From NCBI GenBank assembly GCA_963920575.1, contig OY986970.1:20095274-20159273 (forward strand): a stretch of 64,000 nucleotides of DNA, read 5' to 3'. Shown here piece by piece: positions 33,857 through 44,890 of this stretch. Positions within the stretch are counted from its first letter, which is position 1. Every line of letters begins with the position of its first letter. The notes below the pieces were generated by a model that had not been told where the DNA came from, made no database searches, and saw nothing but the letters and a program-made list of their open reading frames with translations. The DNA is from Narthecium ossifragum (Eukaryota; Streptophyta; Magnoliopsida; Dioscoreales; Nartheciaceae). The position numbers and the translations under genes are program-made.

Positions 33857-34096
33857 TGGCTTCCTCCGGTGTTCTTGCCCGCGCCTTCCTTTCAGCCCTC
33901 TCACTGGTATGTATCCTATCTACCTTCCTTCTCTTCTTAGATCAAAGCAAAGATTCACTTAACCCGAACTCTAACCCAACATGAACTTACGTTTCCTCAT
34001 CCTCTTTTTCCTTTAGAAGGGCCGCTGCAACCTCAACGACGCTCCTCTAAAAGTCATCGAAACACGCGTCTTCCTTCGTGACTCTGCGTCGAGGTA
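33857..34096 (+). other. exon-like, GC-richer segment inside the CACTA element
   Basis: ATGGCTTCCTCCGGTGTTC opens a short frame (MASSGVLARAFLSALSL) that ends at CACTG/GTATGT, a donor. A second exon-like piece from about 34017 (after TTTAG) reads KGRCNLNDAPLKVIETRV and ends before GTAGGG. It looks like two small exons of a captured gene. I do not recognise the family. Confidence 0.35.
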
Positions 34097-34929
34097 GGGA
34101 TATACCTCCAATCCACATCTTCTTCTAATTTGGTCTCAATCGAGTGTTGTGAGTTGTTTCTTTTTTGAAGAACTATGTGTTCTTGTTTAGAGTTCCTCTC
34201 CTTCGAAAGCACTAATGGATGTTGTTCTATTTGGTTGTTGTTGTGGGTAACGTTGGATGTCTAAGGTTGAAATTTATGGATTCATGAACATTAGTTTTTG
34301 TTTCTTCTTGGAGGATGCTAGTACTAGTGGTGGTTTAGGTTTTGTTAGGCTGTTTCTATGCATGCAATTGTTGTGACAACAATTGTGGTTCAGGTTTTGA
34401 TAGGTTGAAATCTTTTCGTAACCATCATAATATTTGATTGTGACAGCAATTATTTTCACTAACAAATATCTCTTGTGGCCACACATTAATGTTGTCATTA
34501 ATGATACTATTAGCGACAACACTTGTTGTCACATATAGAGATTAGTGATGCAAATCAGTGTCGATAAATCTAATATGAATTATCACCGAATCCTCTGTAG
34601 TGATGAGATGAAAATGTTGTCACAAAAAGAATTAGTCAGTGACAAAGAATGTTGTCACTAATGATCATAATGTATCACTAATCCATGACCCCATATGATC
34701 TTGAATAAGATATAGTGACAACTATATGTACCATAGTGACAACCACCGTCATCACCAAAAATATAGCTATAAGTGACAACACACAATCGTCATTAAAATT
34801 TTAGTAACGGCCACACAAGAGACATCTTCTGTTGTCACTAGTATCGTCACTAAAGAAGTATAAGTAACAACAACCCTGGCTTCAGTGACACCAAGTGTTT
34901 TCACATAAGCTCTTTTTCTTATAGTCAAC

Positions 34930-35598
34930 TGTCTTGTCTAAAACTGCTTATTGTCGACCAGACTTCTATCAAAATGGTGCGTTACGCGTCCTAAATTACT
35001 CGTTGCAAAAGTGACTAGGCCATCAAATATAAAATTTTCAAATCTCTAGCTAACTAACAAGTAGCTAATTAATTACACGACTAGGTCGAACCACAAGGAC
35101 TAGATGTTTGAACTAGCGTACTCCATATAGCAATCTCTACAATATCTAGTAAAGAGATGGATTTTGAATTATCTAATAACTATGAAAATCAACTAAAGAA
35201 AGAATGTGAATTTAGTAAAGACAAAAGGGACTTGGGATTTCCAATCAATAATAGGTTCTAATGCATCTTTCTATATAGGATCAAGACATGTATTCCAATT
35301 GGGATGATTGGAATCGAAGGGTCAGCAAATGGGTGGTTAACCATGCTTATCGCTCAACGGAAATTAGGTTAGAAGCATTAGTCGGCTTAAATCACAAATA
35401 CAAAGTTGACAATCGAGTGATTTGCATCGATTGTCACTAATGAACCTTCGATTAAGGTCGATTTGTCGAACGAAGCAGTTCTTGTATGGAAGTGGGTGTT
35501 GGATTTGATATGGTTCTAGCATCTCAAGTCCACATCACTGAAAGATAGAATGGATGTTAGGTTAGAAGTGAATTGAGATGGTTCTAGCACCTACAAAC
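34930..35598. other. interspersed sequence with no gene recognised
   Basis: The first 60 bases continue the dispersed repeat also seen at 54735-54900 (GTCTTGTCTA-AACTGCTT). The rest is A/T-rich with no coding or terminal-repeat signal that I can identify. Confidence 0.4.
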
Positions 35599-35864
35599 TG
35601 TTGATCTTAACTAGGGGTGGCAATTCGGGTCATGACCCGTGAACCCGACCCGAGATAAACGGGTTTGGGTTTAATATAATCGGGTTCGGGTCATAAACGG
35701 GTTGACCCGTTTATGACCCGTGAATAAACGGGTCGGGTCGGGTTGACCCGCGGGTTAGGCGGGTCAACCCGTTTACCCATTTAGCTTTTAGCTTTTAAAC
35801 CCTTATAAGCCTTCTCTACTCCTCTAGACCACTCAGACACTCAGTTCTCCCTCCATCTGCCTCT

Positions 35865-36090
35865 CTCGCGATCTCCCCTCGCGATCTCCACCATTCATCG
35901 CCACCGCCGGCCATCTCCTTCGACGATCTCCTCTCGCGATCTCCCATCTCCGGCCATCTCCTTCGACGATCTCCTCTCATGATCTCCCATCTCCGGCCAT
36001 CTCCTCTCACGATCCCCCATCTGCGGCCATCTCCTCTCGCGATCCCCCATCTCCGACCATCTCCTCTCGCGATCCCCCATCTCTGGCACC
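35865..36090 (+). repeat. tandem array of GATCTCC-type units in the hAT element
   Basis: About seven copies of a 30-43 base unit containing CGGCCATCTCC, CTCTCGCGATC and CCCATCTCC run head to tail. The frames across it (R-R-S-K-E-M type peptides) are by-products of the repeat. It may have been the GC-rich leader of the captured FLZ gene. Confidence 0.75.
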
Positions 36091-36195
36091 CACACCACCA
36101 CTGCAGCCACCCAACCCCGCCATCTACTCCTCCACCCTCTCCTCCTCATCTCCTACCTCCTCTAAACCTCGCATTAACCAAGCAAGCAACAAGCT

Positions 36196-36775
36196 ATGGC
36201 CGACCTTGAGGCAGGCATCTTCGGCGGCACCACCACCACCGCCTCCCAATACTCCTCCTGCGGCTCTATGAGGAGGAGGAAGGGGAGCTACAAGGTGATG
36301 GGAGTCGGCGCACTTGGATCGCCCTACACCACTCCCAGCCCCCAGGTTCTTCTGCGAGGCCTTCGCCGAGGACAAGCCGCGCCACTTCCTCGACTCATGC
36401 TTCCTCTGCAAGAAGTCCCTCGGTGGCAACCGCGACATCTTCATGTACAGGTTGGTATTTGCTTGCTGTCTAGATTGGTCTCTTTTCCTCAACTTAAAAT
36501 TCGAAAAATTTTCCAATACGGATTGGACTTGTGGGCTAATGGGTTTCAATCGATGCGTGGAAACTAGAAACAGAGGAGACACGCCGTTCTACAGCGAGGA
36601 GTGCAGGAAGGAGCAGATCGAGATGGACGAGGCCATCGAGAGGAACAGGAGAGCATCGATTGTGAATAGCAAGGGGCAGAGCCAAGCGAAGAAGGCCAGC
36701 AACCCGAATTGCCACCCCTATAGGGCCGGCACCACCGTGGTTGCTGGCTACCTCTTTCTTTGCCCATTTTTTTTA
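36196..36775 (+). pseudogene. captured FLZ (FCS-like zinc finger, DUF581) gene with intron
   Basis: The ATG at 36196 gives MADLEAGIFGG; a frameshift near 36312 is needed to reach PRFFCEAFAEDKPRHFLDSC, FLCKKSLGGNRDIFMYR and GDTPFYSEECRKEQI. The FLZ domain has its CxxC and the later EEC of the FCS-like finger; FCS is changed to FYS. The intron 36451-36573 (ACAG/GTTGGT ... AACAG/AGGAG) falls at the usual family position after MYR. FLZ proteins scaffold SnRK1 kinase signalling. An intact intron shows DNA-level, not RNA-level, capture. The frameshift suggests a pseudogene, though the zinc-finger exon pair is intact. Confidence 0.8.
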
Positions 36776-38139
36776 TTCTGGGTGCGGAGATCTGGAGATA
36801 GTTGTATGCATTCTCTTGATCTTTTGTAATTTGATCACCGATTGATTATGTTGTAATTTGGTATGTTTAATTGTTGTTAAACGAGTCGACCAGACCCGTT
36901 TAATAAACGACCCGACCCGACCCGTTTAATAAACGACCCGACCCGACCCGTTTAATAAACGGGTTAGGCGGGTCGGGTCGGGTTGACCCGTTTATAAATG
37001 GGTCGGGTTCGGGTTGGTAAACCTGACCCGTTTATTAAACGGGTCGGGTTCGGGTTTGGCCTTTATTAAACGGGTCAGGACCTGACCCGACCTGAACCCG
37101 ACCCGCGAACCCGAATTACCACCCCTAATCTTAACCTTGTTTTGATGATGTCAATATGTGTAATGATGATAAACAATGATTTGATATTTATATCCCTTAA
37201 TTTGGAAATCATTAAATTCAATATTTAGATGTTTTTGTACTCGCGATCGATGCGACGATTGATGCACGGATTGACTGCAGAGACTTTTTGTACTCGGGGT
37301 TGATGCGGCGGTTGATGCATGGATCGACCATGAAGACTGGGTTGGCTAAGTATTGGCTTGAAGGCTGGTGCGACGATCGATGCGAAGGTCGACCATGAAG
37401 CTTGAAGGTCGACCGTGAAGCTTGAAGGTAGATGTGGCGGACGAAGCACCGATTGATCGTGAACTATGTTGATGTTATTTGAAAAAGTGATGGTCGAACG
37501 CAACATCGAACATGGAGCATGTTTTTCATAACAGAGGTTGACGGTCGATGCGAAGGTCGATCGCGAAGCTTGAAGGCTGATGCGGCGGTTGATCCAAGCT
37601 ACATTTTGAGCACGATGGTCAATGTGGCGAACAATTCTAGGGTCGACCGCTGGTCAGAAATATAACCGTTGGAGAAAAACAAAATAGCCATTTGAAGCTA
37701 TTTTGGGAGGTTTTGAAGCTCAAGTATAAGAGGAAAGATGCAGTAACCTTGTGGGAAGACCAAGGGGATTATTAGTGTATATTTTAGTGAGTTTATTTTT
37801 CATTTTCATTTTTCTTAAGAATTTTAAATTTTGTAAAACTACTTCAAGTTGTGAAGTATACTTTGAGAGAATCCAAGAGTGACTTGGAGGATACCTAAGA
37901 GGTATTGGGATAGTGTTGTAAGGCTACCAAGCACCCGGAAGCTTGGTGGAAAACTTGTAAAAGAATTTCCAAGTAGTGGAACCTCAACGAGGACCCTTGA
38001 GTGAAGTGGAGGTAGACCAAAAGCTGGGTCAAACTACTATGAAATTGGTGCACTCTCTCTAACTCTCATATCATCCTTTATTTACTTGTTCAATTGATAT
38101 TTCATCTCATTTATAAGCATTCAAGCATCTACTCATCCT

Positions 38140-38460
38140 CCTAGAATAGCAAATGCACCTACTTGTCATTATTGTTGTAAAATAAGACATATTGCTCCTA
38201 ATTGCTATCTTATGAAGCATGCTAATGCTAATACTCTTTGGATACCAAAACATACTTCATCTATGTATATGTTTAGAACTAACGTTGATGAACCGAAAAA
38301 GATTTGAGTACCAAAAATCAAGACTTGATTACTTTTTAAAGGAATGGTTGAGATCCAAGGTTAAGACCAATTCAAAGGAAAATAGTGGTAACTTGCTAAT
38401 GGATGCTTAAGGCATATGACGGGAGACAAGAATTTGCTTTCAATCTTTCATGAGAATGGA
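38140..38460 (+). pseudogene. Copia gag zinc knuckle and protease remnants
   Basis: One frame reads CHYCCKIRHIAPNC, a CCHC knuckle, then LWIPKHTSS. Another reads GCLRHMTGDKNLLSIF, the Copia protease-region motif usually written DSGCSRHMTGD, with the catalytic aspartate lost. Several frame breaks separate them. This is the surviving coding trace of the Sirevirus-like element. Confidence 0.7.
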
Positions 38461-40543
38461 GGTATGCAAATAGTTATTAAATGATACATGATCCCTCCAT
38501 TAGTATTTGAACTTGTTCTTCCTTTACAAGATTTGTGATTTTTTAGCATTTTCTTCCTCAACTTAACTCAAATGTTTTAAGGAAGCCCTATACGATGAAT
38601 GTTGTTATTTTTTGGCTATGCATGATGAACTCAAGTTATTTCAAATGTATCTTGTCAAAAATATTTTTCCTATGCTTTGTTGGTATAAATGTTTTGAATG
38701 AAATATCAATTCGAATGATTTAAAGAACAATTGCCTACATTTCATCTTTAGGTTGTCAAGCTTGTATTTGGTTTTAAACTTTTGTTGTTTAGAAACAAAT
38801 AGTTGAATATTTTGAGTTTGTAAAGCATTGAAATGTATACTTTGGTAATTTGATGTTTGGAATGGAAAGATATTAATTTTTATGGTGGTTTATGTTGGAA
38901 ACATCAAATGGTTAGAAATTTTGAATCCTATATTGTTTTGAAATGCAAATATACTCAATTTCTTGTTTAGCTTGTTTATATGTGAAAATGAGTTTGTGTT
39001 GAAACTATGGGAGGATCATTGACATTGGATTGCAAAGGAAGAGAGCTCGGTACGGTTAATGAATGCCCAAAGTAAAAATGCTAAGAAGAAAGGTATGTTT
39101 ACTATCAAAGTCTATTAAATACCCATCATACATCTAGCGCATAAATTTTATTGAATTAGCTTATCCTTGTATTATGACTTGGTTTTCTGTATAACTTTCA
39201 AGTGCTTGTGAAGTTTGATAGCCTTTTAGTTTTAAAAAGATTTTAATCTGATTTTTAAAAGTCCTTGTTAACTTGATGGTTGACTATGATCCTAACATTT
39301 TTTTACCCTCCCTCCTGATGTCAAAGGGGGAGAAATATTGTGATGTGATATTGAACCTTATAATTGAATGTTGTATGATAAATGCTCAAATGTCATATTT
39401 CTTATACAAAAAGGTGCATATGTCAAATTTTGAATTTTCATACTTTTAGGCTTCTAATTAAGCTTATTATATCGTTATAGAGACATATGACTTGTGTGCA
39501 TATATCCTTAGTATACACTTAAGAACATATTTTATGAAAGAAATGGATGCATAGATTAAGGGGGAGCCTTTAATGTTTATCATCACAATTGAAATGATTG
39601 ACATCATGAAAAAGGGGGGGACTATTGATCCTAACCTTATTTTGATGATGTCAATATGTGTAATGATGATAAACAATGATTTCATATTTATAACCCTTAA
39701 TTTGGAAATCATTAAATTCAATTTTTAAATGTTTTTGTACTCGCGGTTGATGCACGGATCGATCGCGGAGACTTTTTGTACTTGCGATTGATGCAACGGT
39801 TGATGTACGGATCGACTGCAGAGATTGGGTTGGCTAAGTATTGGCTTGAAGGTTGATGCGATAGTCGATGCGAAGGTCGGCCGCGAAACTTGAAGGTCGA
39901 TGTGGCGGACGATGTACCGATCGACCGCGAACTATGTTGATGTTATTTGAAAAATCGACGGTCAAACGCAACATCAACCCTAGAGCATGTTTTTCATAAG
40001 AGAGGCTGACGGTCAATGCGAAGGTCGACCGCAAAGCTTGAAGCCTGATGCGGCGGTTGATCCAAGCTACATTTTGAGCGCGACGGTTTGTCACGTCCCG
40101 ACCCAAAAAACCCATCCGGTCCGGGGCATGAGGGTTCCAAATCTATTCAATCCATCTGTGACGCATTAATAATAAAATAATACATCTAAATTAAATAATT
40201 GATTTGGGGTCAAAACAATTATTCTCTAATGTTATTCTGAAGATCACTATTCATCGAATATAAACAAAATCTCTGATACAAAACTGATTCTCAAAAGCAT
40301 ATGTATAACTATCTCAAAAATCCTTATAGAAGGAAATTATACATTTATACAGTCTAAGAGTAGAAATTGAGCCCCGAGTCCTCAAACACCTCCAGAGGTC
40401 ATCGCACCACCAAAAGCATGTCCAGCTAGTGCTATGGAAGAAGAGTTGATGCTTGCACCTGCAAAACGCAGCCCGGGTAGGAGTGAGCGATAAGCTCAGC
40501 ATGATTCTATTCTACGTCACACTAAAAGGAAGGGAAACAGTAA

Positions 40544-42857
40544 TGTGAGGACATGTCCCTCTATTCCTGGGTCGACCGCCTGGGTCGGGCCCGTGGCTCG
40601 TTGTGGACCGCAAGGGCAATTTGGTAAATTGCGCCTTGTTGGTTTGTTTCACACCCGCGTGTGCACACACTGACCTTGTTTGTGTTAGTGCTTGATTAGA
40701 ATGGTTAGGTGGACCCGAGATCGGAAGATCCCAGCTCGGGCGCGCTGAAGCTTGCTTTTGGGCAGCTTACAACCCTTGAGCGATCGATCGCTCCTAAGAG
40801 CGATCGATCGGACTCGTGAGCAGAGCAGTTGGGCAGTTGAGCGGCAAGGACGGCCGGCATGGCCGTCGCTCTCCGTTGTCAGAGGAGAGGACCTCTCCTT
40901 CCATTTTTCCCCACCTTCCCCTTCTTTCTCCTTCTCTTCTTCCTTCTCTTCTTATTCCTTCTTTTCTCTTCTTTCCCGCGGAGCCCTGCTTCCTCTGTTT
41001 TCTTCCGGCAGCCCCTTCTTCTTCGTCGTTCTCCCACCTCCGACCACCATTTTGGGAGCTTGAAGGCTCGTTGGAATCGTGGCGACGTGAGGACGATCAC
41101 TGACGTGGGTTGGAGCTTGGTTAGTAGCTGGTTAGCGAGCAATCAACCAAGGAATTAGCGGTCTCGGTAGGTTTTTCTACCTACGAGAGTTTTTAATGGG
41201 TTTCGTTAAATCTAGCCGTTAGATTTTGATGAAATTGTGTTGTTGGATGCATGTTGCCTAGTATAATTTCTGGTTTAAGTTCCATGATCTTTGGTTGAGA
41301 TTTTAGTAGGATTTATGCATAATTAACCTCGGATTTTCCGGTTTTCTGTTGTTCTTGAAGAACAGCCGGCTTGCGGCGAGTTTTCCGGCTTGTACGTGCA
41401 TGATCTTGGGTTGTTATGAGAATAATAGTTGTAGATCTCTTAGTTAGCTTTCCATTCCAGCTTATGTCATATTTTTTCGATTTTCCTACGAATTGTTATG
41501 AATTGATTGTTGGAGGGTTGCGTTGCAGCAAGCATTGGTAAGTTAGTTTTGATTAGCGATTTTGATTAGTGTTTTCTCGTTAATCCAGCCGTTGGATGTT
41601 TTTAGATTTTGGATATGTTGATCCTGGAATTTAGATCTGCTGGATTCTAAGTTGGATCTTGAATCCAACGTCGTTTGGATATCGGATCGACCGGGTCAAC
41701 TGGATGCTTGTAGAGAATGTTTTGGTGTTTTGAATATAATATTATAAGCTTGGATTATAATGTTATATTTTTACTGTTCATCGAAGTTTTCGGGGTTGCT
41801 TCCCGTTGCAGGGGTTCGCGGTTGACGGTCGTGGTACCGTCGTAATGCCGGGACCCGCAGCGGATCGGCTGGCAGCGGTTGGTAGTACCGCTGCAGCGAT
41901 CCGGTTGGACTTGTATGCTGCCTTGTCATACTGTTGCATGTCTTTTCCTCCTGCTTGTGTATGTTCATAGCATGCATTCTCTGTTGTGCATTAGTTGCAT
42001 GGTTAGGGTGTGGGTGATTTGTGGATCGCCGTCCCGAGGCTGGAAGCTCGGATATAGCCTTAGGACCGGGGTTGGGTAGCTTGGTCCAAGTTCGAATTGT
42101 GGTGTCCAGTCAAACTTGATGATAGGCTTAGATGACTGGTACACATGTTGCTTGGTGATTATAGAAGTCGTGTTGGCCTTAAGTCGGATGCTGAGGTGTA
42201 GCCGGTGTTCCACTGTGTTGACCCTTGAGTAGAGGGGTTGCCTACTTAGCGGTGCAGTTTCCCGCCTGCAGTGCCGGTACCTGCTTGTGGGCCAGCAATG
42301 TTGTTTCCTGCTACTGAGTGCGACCAGACATGTGACTAGCTCGGCTGGAAGACCATGATCGTAGACCTCAGGGACACGCGGTGGGGTTATGAGACCCCTG
42401 TGTACACCCAGGTCTTACTTGAGGGCGACACTTTTGTGTTCCCCTTCCTTCTGTGTAACGTAGTGTAGAACCCTACTGAGCTTTATGCTCACTCCTACCC
42501 GGGCTGCGTTTGCAGGTGCAGGCGCCAGCTCTTCTTAAGTAGCCCCTACCGAGCAGGTGTTTGGTGGCGCGGCGGCGTCTGGCGGGGTCTGAGGATCGGT
42601 GATCACATTCTACACTTTTGTTATAGCTAGTCTCCTACGGGAGTATGATGTATAAACTGTTGTAACCCCTTTGAGGCTTTTGAATATTATATTATATCTT
42701 TTGAGGTTTGAAATTATTGTATTATTCATGGGTGCTTATGAACTGTTTAATGAAATCAGTAAGTTGGGGGGAACCCCTCGCCTTTATTTCCGCTTTTAGT
42801 TAGGTTCCGGTTCGCGTCTCCCAGCCCGGTTGGGCTTTCGCGGGTCGGGGCGTGACA
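40544..42857 (+). mobile_element. complete solo LTR of family LTR-A
   Basis: 2314 bp from TGTGAGGACATGTCCC to CGGGGCGTGACA, with a perfect AGTAA duplication at 40539-40543 and 42858-42862. It is the product of recombination between the two LTRs of a full element. It is a useful reference copy: in order it has a palindromic ATCGATCG pair (about 40780-40811), a CT-rich tract (40900-40975), a conserved hairpin pair (41824-41902) and the ACCCGGGCTGCGTTTGCAGG block (about 42497-42520). Confidence 0.92.
41824..41902 (+). other. conserved RNA hairpin pair in LTR-A
   Basis: Hairpin 1 (41824-41841) is GACGGT / 6-base loop / ACCGTC. Hairpin 2 (41862-41902) has an outer stem GGATCG/CGATCC and an inner stem GCAGCGGT / 7-base loop TGGTAGT / ACCGCTGC. 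The same pair occurs in the LTRs near 22651-22743, 24966-25055 and 60765-60841, with several changes that keep pairing or give G-U wobbles in the transcribed direction. Position is in the second half of the LTR. A role in packaging, dimerisation or translation is conjecture. Confidence 0.6.
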
Positions 42858-43945
42858 AGTAAAGTCTCAGTTTCCACCTCATCTCTAGGGGAAAATTTAT
42901 GTTACAAACACCGCCTATATAGGGGCACGCACTCTGACGACCTCTACTGTCAACAGTCGTCCCTCTCAAACCAAGCGCTTCAGCGCTGAAACAACATGGG
43001 TAGTATACATAGAGTAATTGCAGCCTCGGTCAGAGTAACTTCCACTACTAAAACTAAGACTGGAACCTAAGAAAACTTCTACACCTCAATCAGAGTAATT
43101 GCAGTTAAGTAGACAGTAACTTCGTTAACATAGATTATCATAATAATTTAGTCCTATACCTTGTTGCCCAGCCTCAGTCTTACAGCTAGATCCGAGCTAC
43201 CCGAGCCCTCGGATAGGCGATCAACCCATCGCCCATGCCTAGCCTAGAATGCCTCTAATGTAATCAAATGCATGTATGCTCACACGCACATAGATAAGAT
43301 TTCAGACATGTTGTTATATGTTAAAAAAAAAATATAGGGCTAGGCGCAGCACAGAGCTCGCCAAGACGTTGAACATAACAAAGGTCTAAATAAAGCAGAT
43401 AAATAGGTGCAGAGGCCTTCATGTTTCAATGAGACTAAACAACCAATCTAGACTAACAATCAAAGTAGATTTCGGCATTACGACAGCAAACACAGGCCCG
43501 TCAACCAAAACTCTACAAAGGCGATGCAACCCTAGCTAACTAAACAATTTAGCAGTTGAACATTTATCCCACAAATCCCAAGGGGGTGTGACTCCCTTGG
43601 TTCAACCACAAACCACACACAGGACTTACACATATATAATAACATATATATATATGAAAGGGATTTTTGCATTCCGGTACCATGTACTTTCCCATAAATG
43701 CACTTTGGTACCACCAAGTTTGGGATTTGTAATTTGATGTATCCAACTTACAATACCATGACAAATTAGTCCAGACCCCTAACGTCGTAATGAGGGTTGA
43801 TGGTGGTCACGTGACATTCACGTGACCACCATCAGCCCATTTATCGCCGGAGTGTCCCATACGCATGCAAACTATGACGCCTTCGCCGCCTCCTCCTCCG
43901 GTTCTTTTTTGACCTCCTCCTTCCCTCCTCTTCTCCATCGCCACC

Positions 43946-44118
43946 ATGGATGCCGTCAACGAATGGGGCAACACCCATTGGCCACCGTCGACCCCGAGAT
44001 CCACAACCTCACTGAGAAGGAGAAGCGCCGTTAATGCCAGGGCATCGAGCTCATCGCGTCCGAGAGCTTAACCTCCTTCACTGTCATCGAGGCTCACGGC
44101 AGCGCCCTCACCAACACC
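43946..44118 (+). pseudogene. captured serine hydroxymethyltransferase N-terminal fragment
   Basis: From ATG at 43946: MDAVNEWGN, then a one-base deletion, LATVDPEIHNLTEKEKRR, a TAA where cytosolic SHMT has glutamine, then CQGIELIASESLTSFTVIE. This is the start of plant cytosolic SHMT (PLP enzyme of one-carbon and glycine/serine metabolism), whose family wording is 'IELIASENFTSxAVxEA'. It ends after SALTN. The deletion, stop and truncation make it inactive. Confidence 0.85.
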
Positions 44119-44379
44119 GGCCAAGTAACAAGAAGATAGCAAATAAGGGAAGAACAGAAAGAAACAGAGAACAGAAGAAGCAGAGCAGAGAAGAGAAACA
44201 GAGCAGAGCAGAGAAGATAGCAAGATCAGTTGCATCACTCGGATCGCCACCGACAACCTCGCCCATCTCTCCACCTCACGGTGGCAACGAGCTCATCGAC
44301 GACATCGAGAGACTGGGACTAGTGCGGGCGTCGGTGATGGTGTGATGGCGTTGGTAGCGCGGTGGTACTCCTGGCGGCT

Positions 44380-44890
44380 AGTGTGGGCGTCGGGAGCTGG
44401 AGTGGCAGGCCGTAGGCGAAGTGGATGCCGCGAGGAGGGAAGAGGTGGAGAAGGGGAGCGGAGGCGAGGCTAGGGAGAGAGAGGGGGGCTAGACCTGCGT
44501 AGCGGCGACAAGGAGTCGGCGCGGAGGGACAGCGGCGATGGTGAGGAGGGACGTCGGCTAGTGCGGGCGTCAGGAGCTGGAGTGGCGGGCCGTGGGCGAA
44601 GGGGATGCAGCAAGAGGGAAGAGGTGGAGAAGGGGAGCGGAGTCGAGGCCAGGGAGAGAGAGAGGGGTAGACCTGTGTAGCGGCGGCAGGGAGTCGGCGC
44701 GGAGGGATGACGGCGATGGCAAGGAGGGATGACGGTGGCGTCGAGGAAGGAAGCCAGCAACCGGCCCACCTCGTACCTGCCAAACATCGGCTTGGCAAGG
44801 AGCGGGTGAAGGGGATGCCGCGAGGAGGGAAGAGGTGGAGAAGGGAAGCAGAGGTGAGGCCGAGGAGAGAGAGGGGGGCTAGAGCGGCGA
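44380..44890 (+). repeat. GC-rich tandem repeat, about 180-bp unit, 2.5 copies
   Basis: Units start near GTGTGGGCGTCGGGAGCTGG (44380) and GTGCGGGCGTCAGGAGCTGG (44561); a partial unit from about 44810 repeats the GGATGCCGCGAGGAGGGAAG part. Each contains GGAAGAGGTGGAGAAGGG. Long open frames on the minus strand here are products of this repeat, not genes. Confidence 0.8.

Larger units (their letters stand above)
31443..34926. mobile_element. non-autonomous CACTA element with a MULE nested inside
   Basis: The left end reads CATTACAAGAAAAAGGGGCT and the inverted right end GACTATAAGAAAAAGAGCT, both variants of the CACTACAAGAAAAA terminus. A 3-bp duplication AAC lies at 31440-31442 and 34927-34929. 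Subterminal regions (31470-31770 and 34450-34910) are packed with GTGACAA/TTGTCAC repeats in both orientations, as CACTA elements have. No TNPA or TNPD gene is present. Without the nested MULE it is about 2.0 kb. Confidence 0.85.
35612..37127 (+). mobile_element. gene-capturing hAT element carrying an FLZ zinc-finger gene
   Basis: A perfect 8-bp duplication ATCTTAAC (35604-35611 and 37128-37135) flanks a 1516-bp element with inverted ends TAGGGGTGGCAATTCGGGT and, from the right, TAGGGGTGGTAATTCGGGT. Subterminal sequence on both sides is dense in ACCCGACCCG/GGGTCGGGT units. This is a well-known plant hAT end type. The interior (about 35780-36830) has an FLZ gene copy with its intron and a short tandem array. 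No transposase. Confidence 0.9.
35599..40088 (+). mobile_element. Sirevirus-like Copia retrotransposon remnant
   Basis: The 5' LTR begins TGTTGATCTTAAC at 35599, is split by a hAT element, and resumes CCTTGTTTTGATGATGTC at 37136. The 3' LTR starts at 39623 (TATTGATCCTAACC) right after a polypurine tract AAAAAGGGGGGG and is cut by another LTR at 40089. The LTR copies share long stretches (37136-37640 and 39634-40088). Internally only zinc-knuckle and protease remnants survive. The TTTTGATGATGTCAAT start and clustered palindromes in the LTR fit Sireviruses. Much of gag and all RT/IN are gone. Confidence 0.75.
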
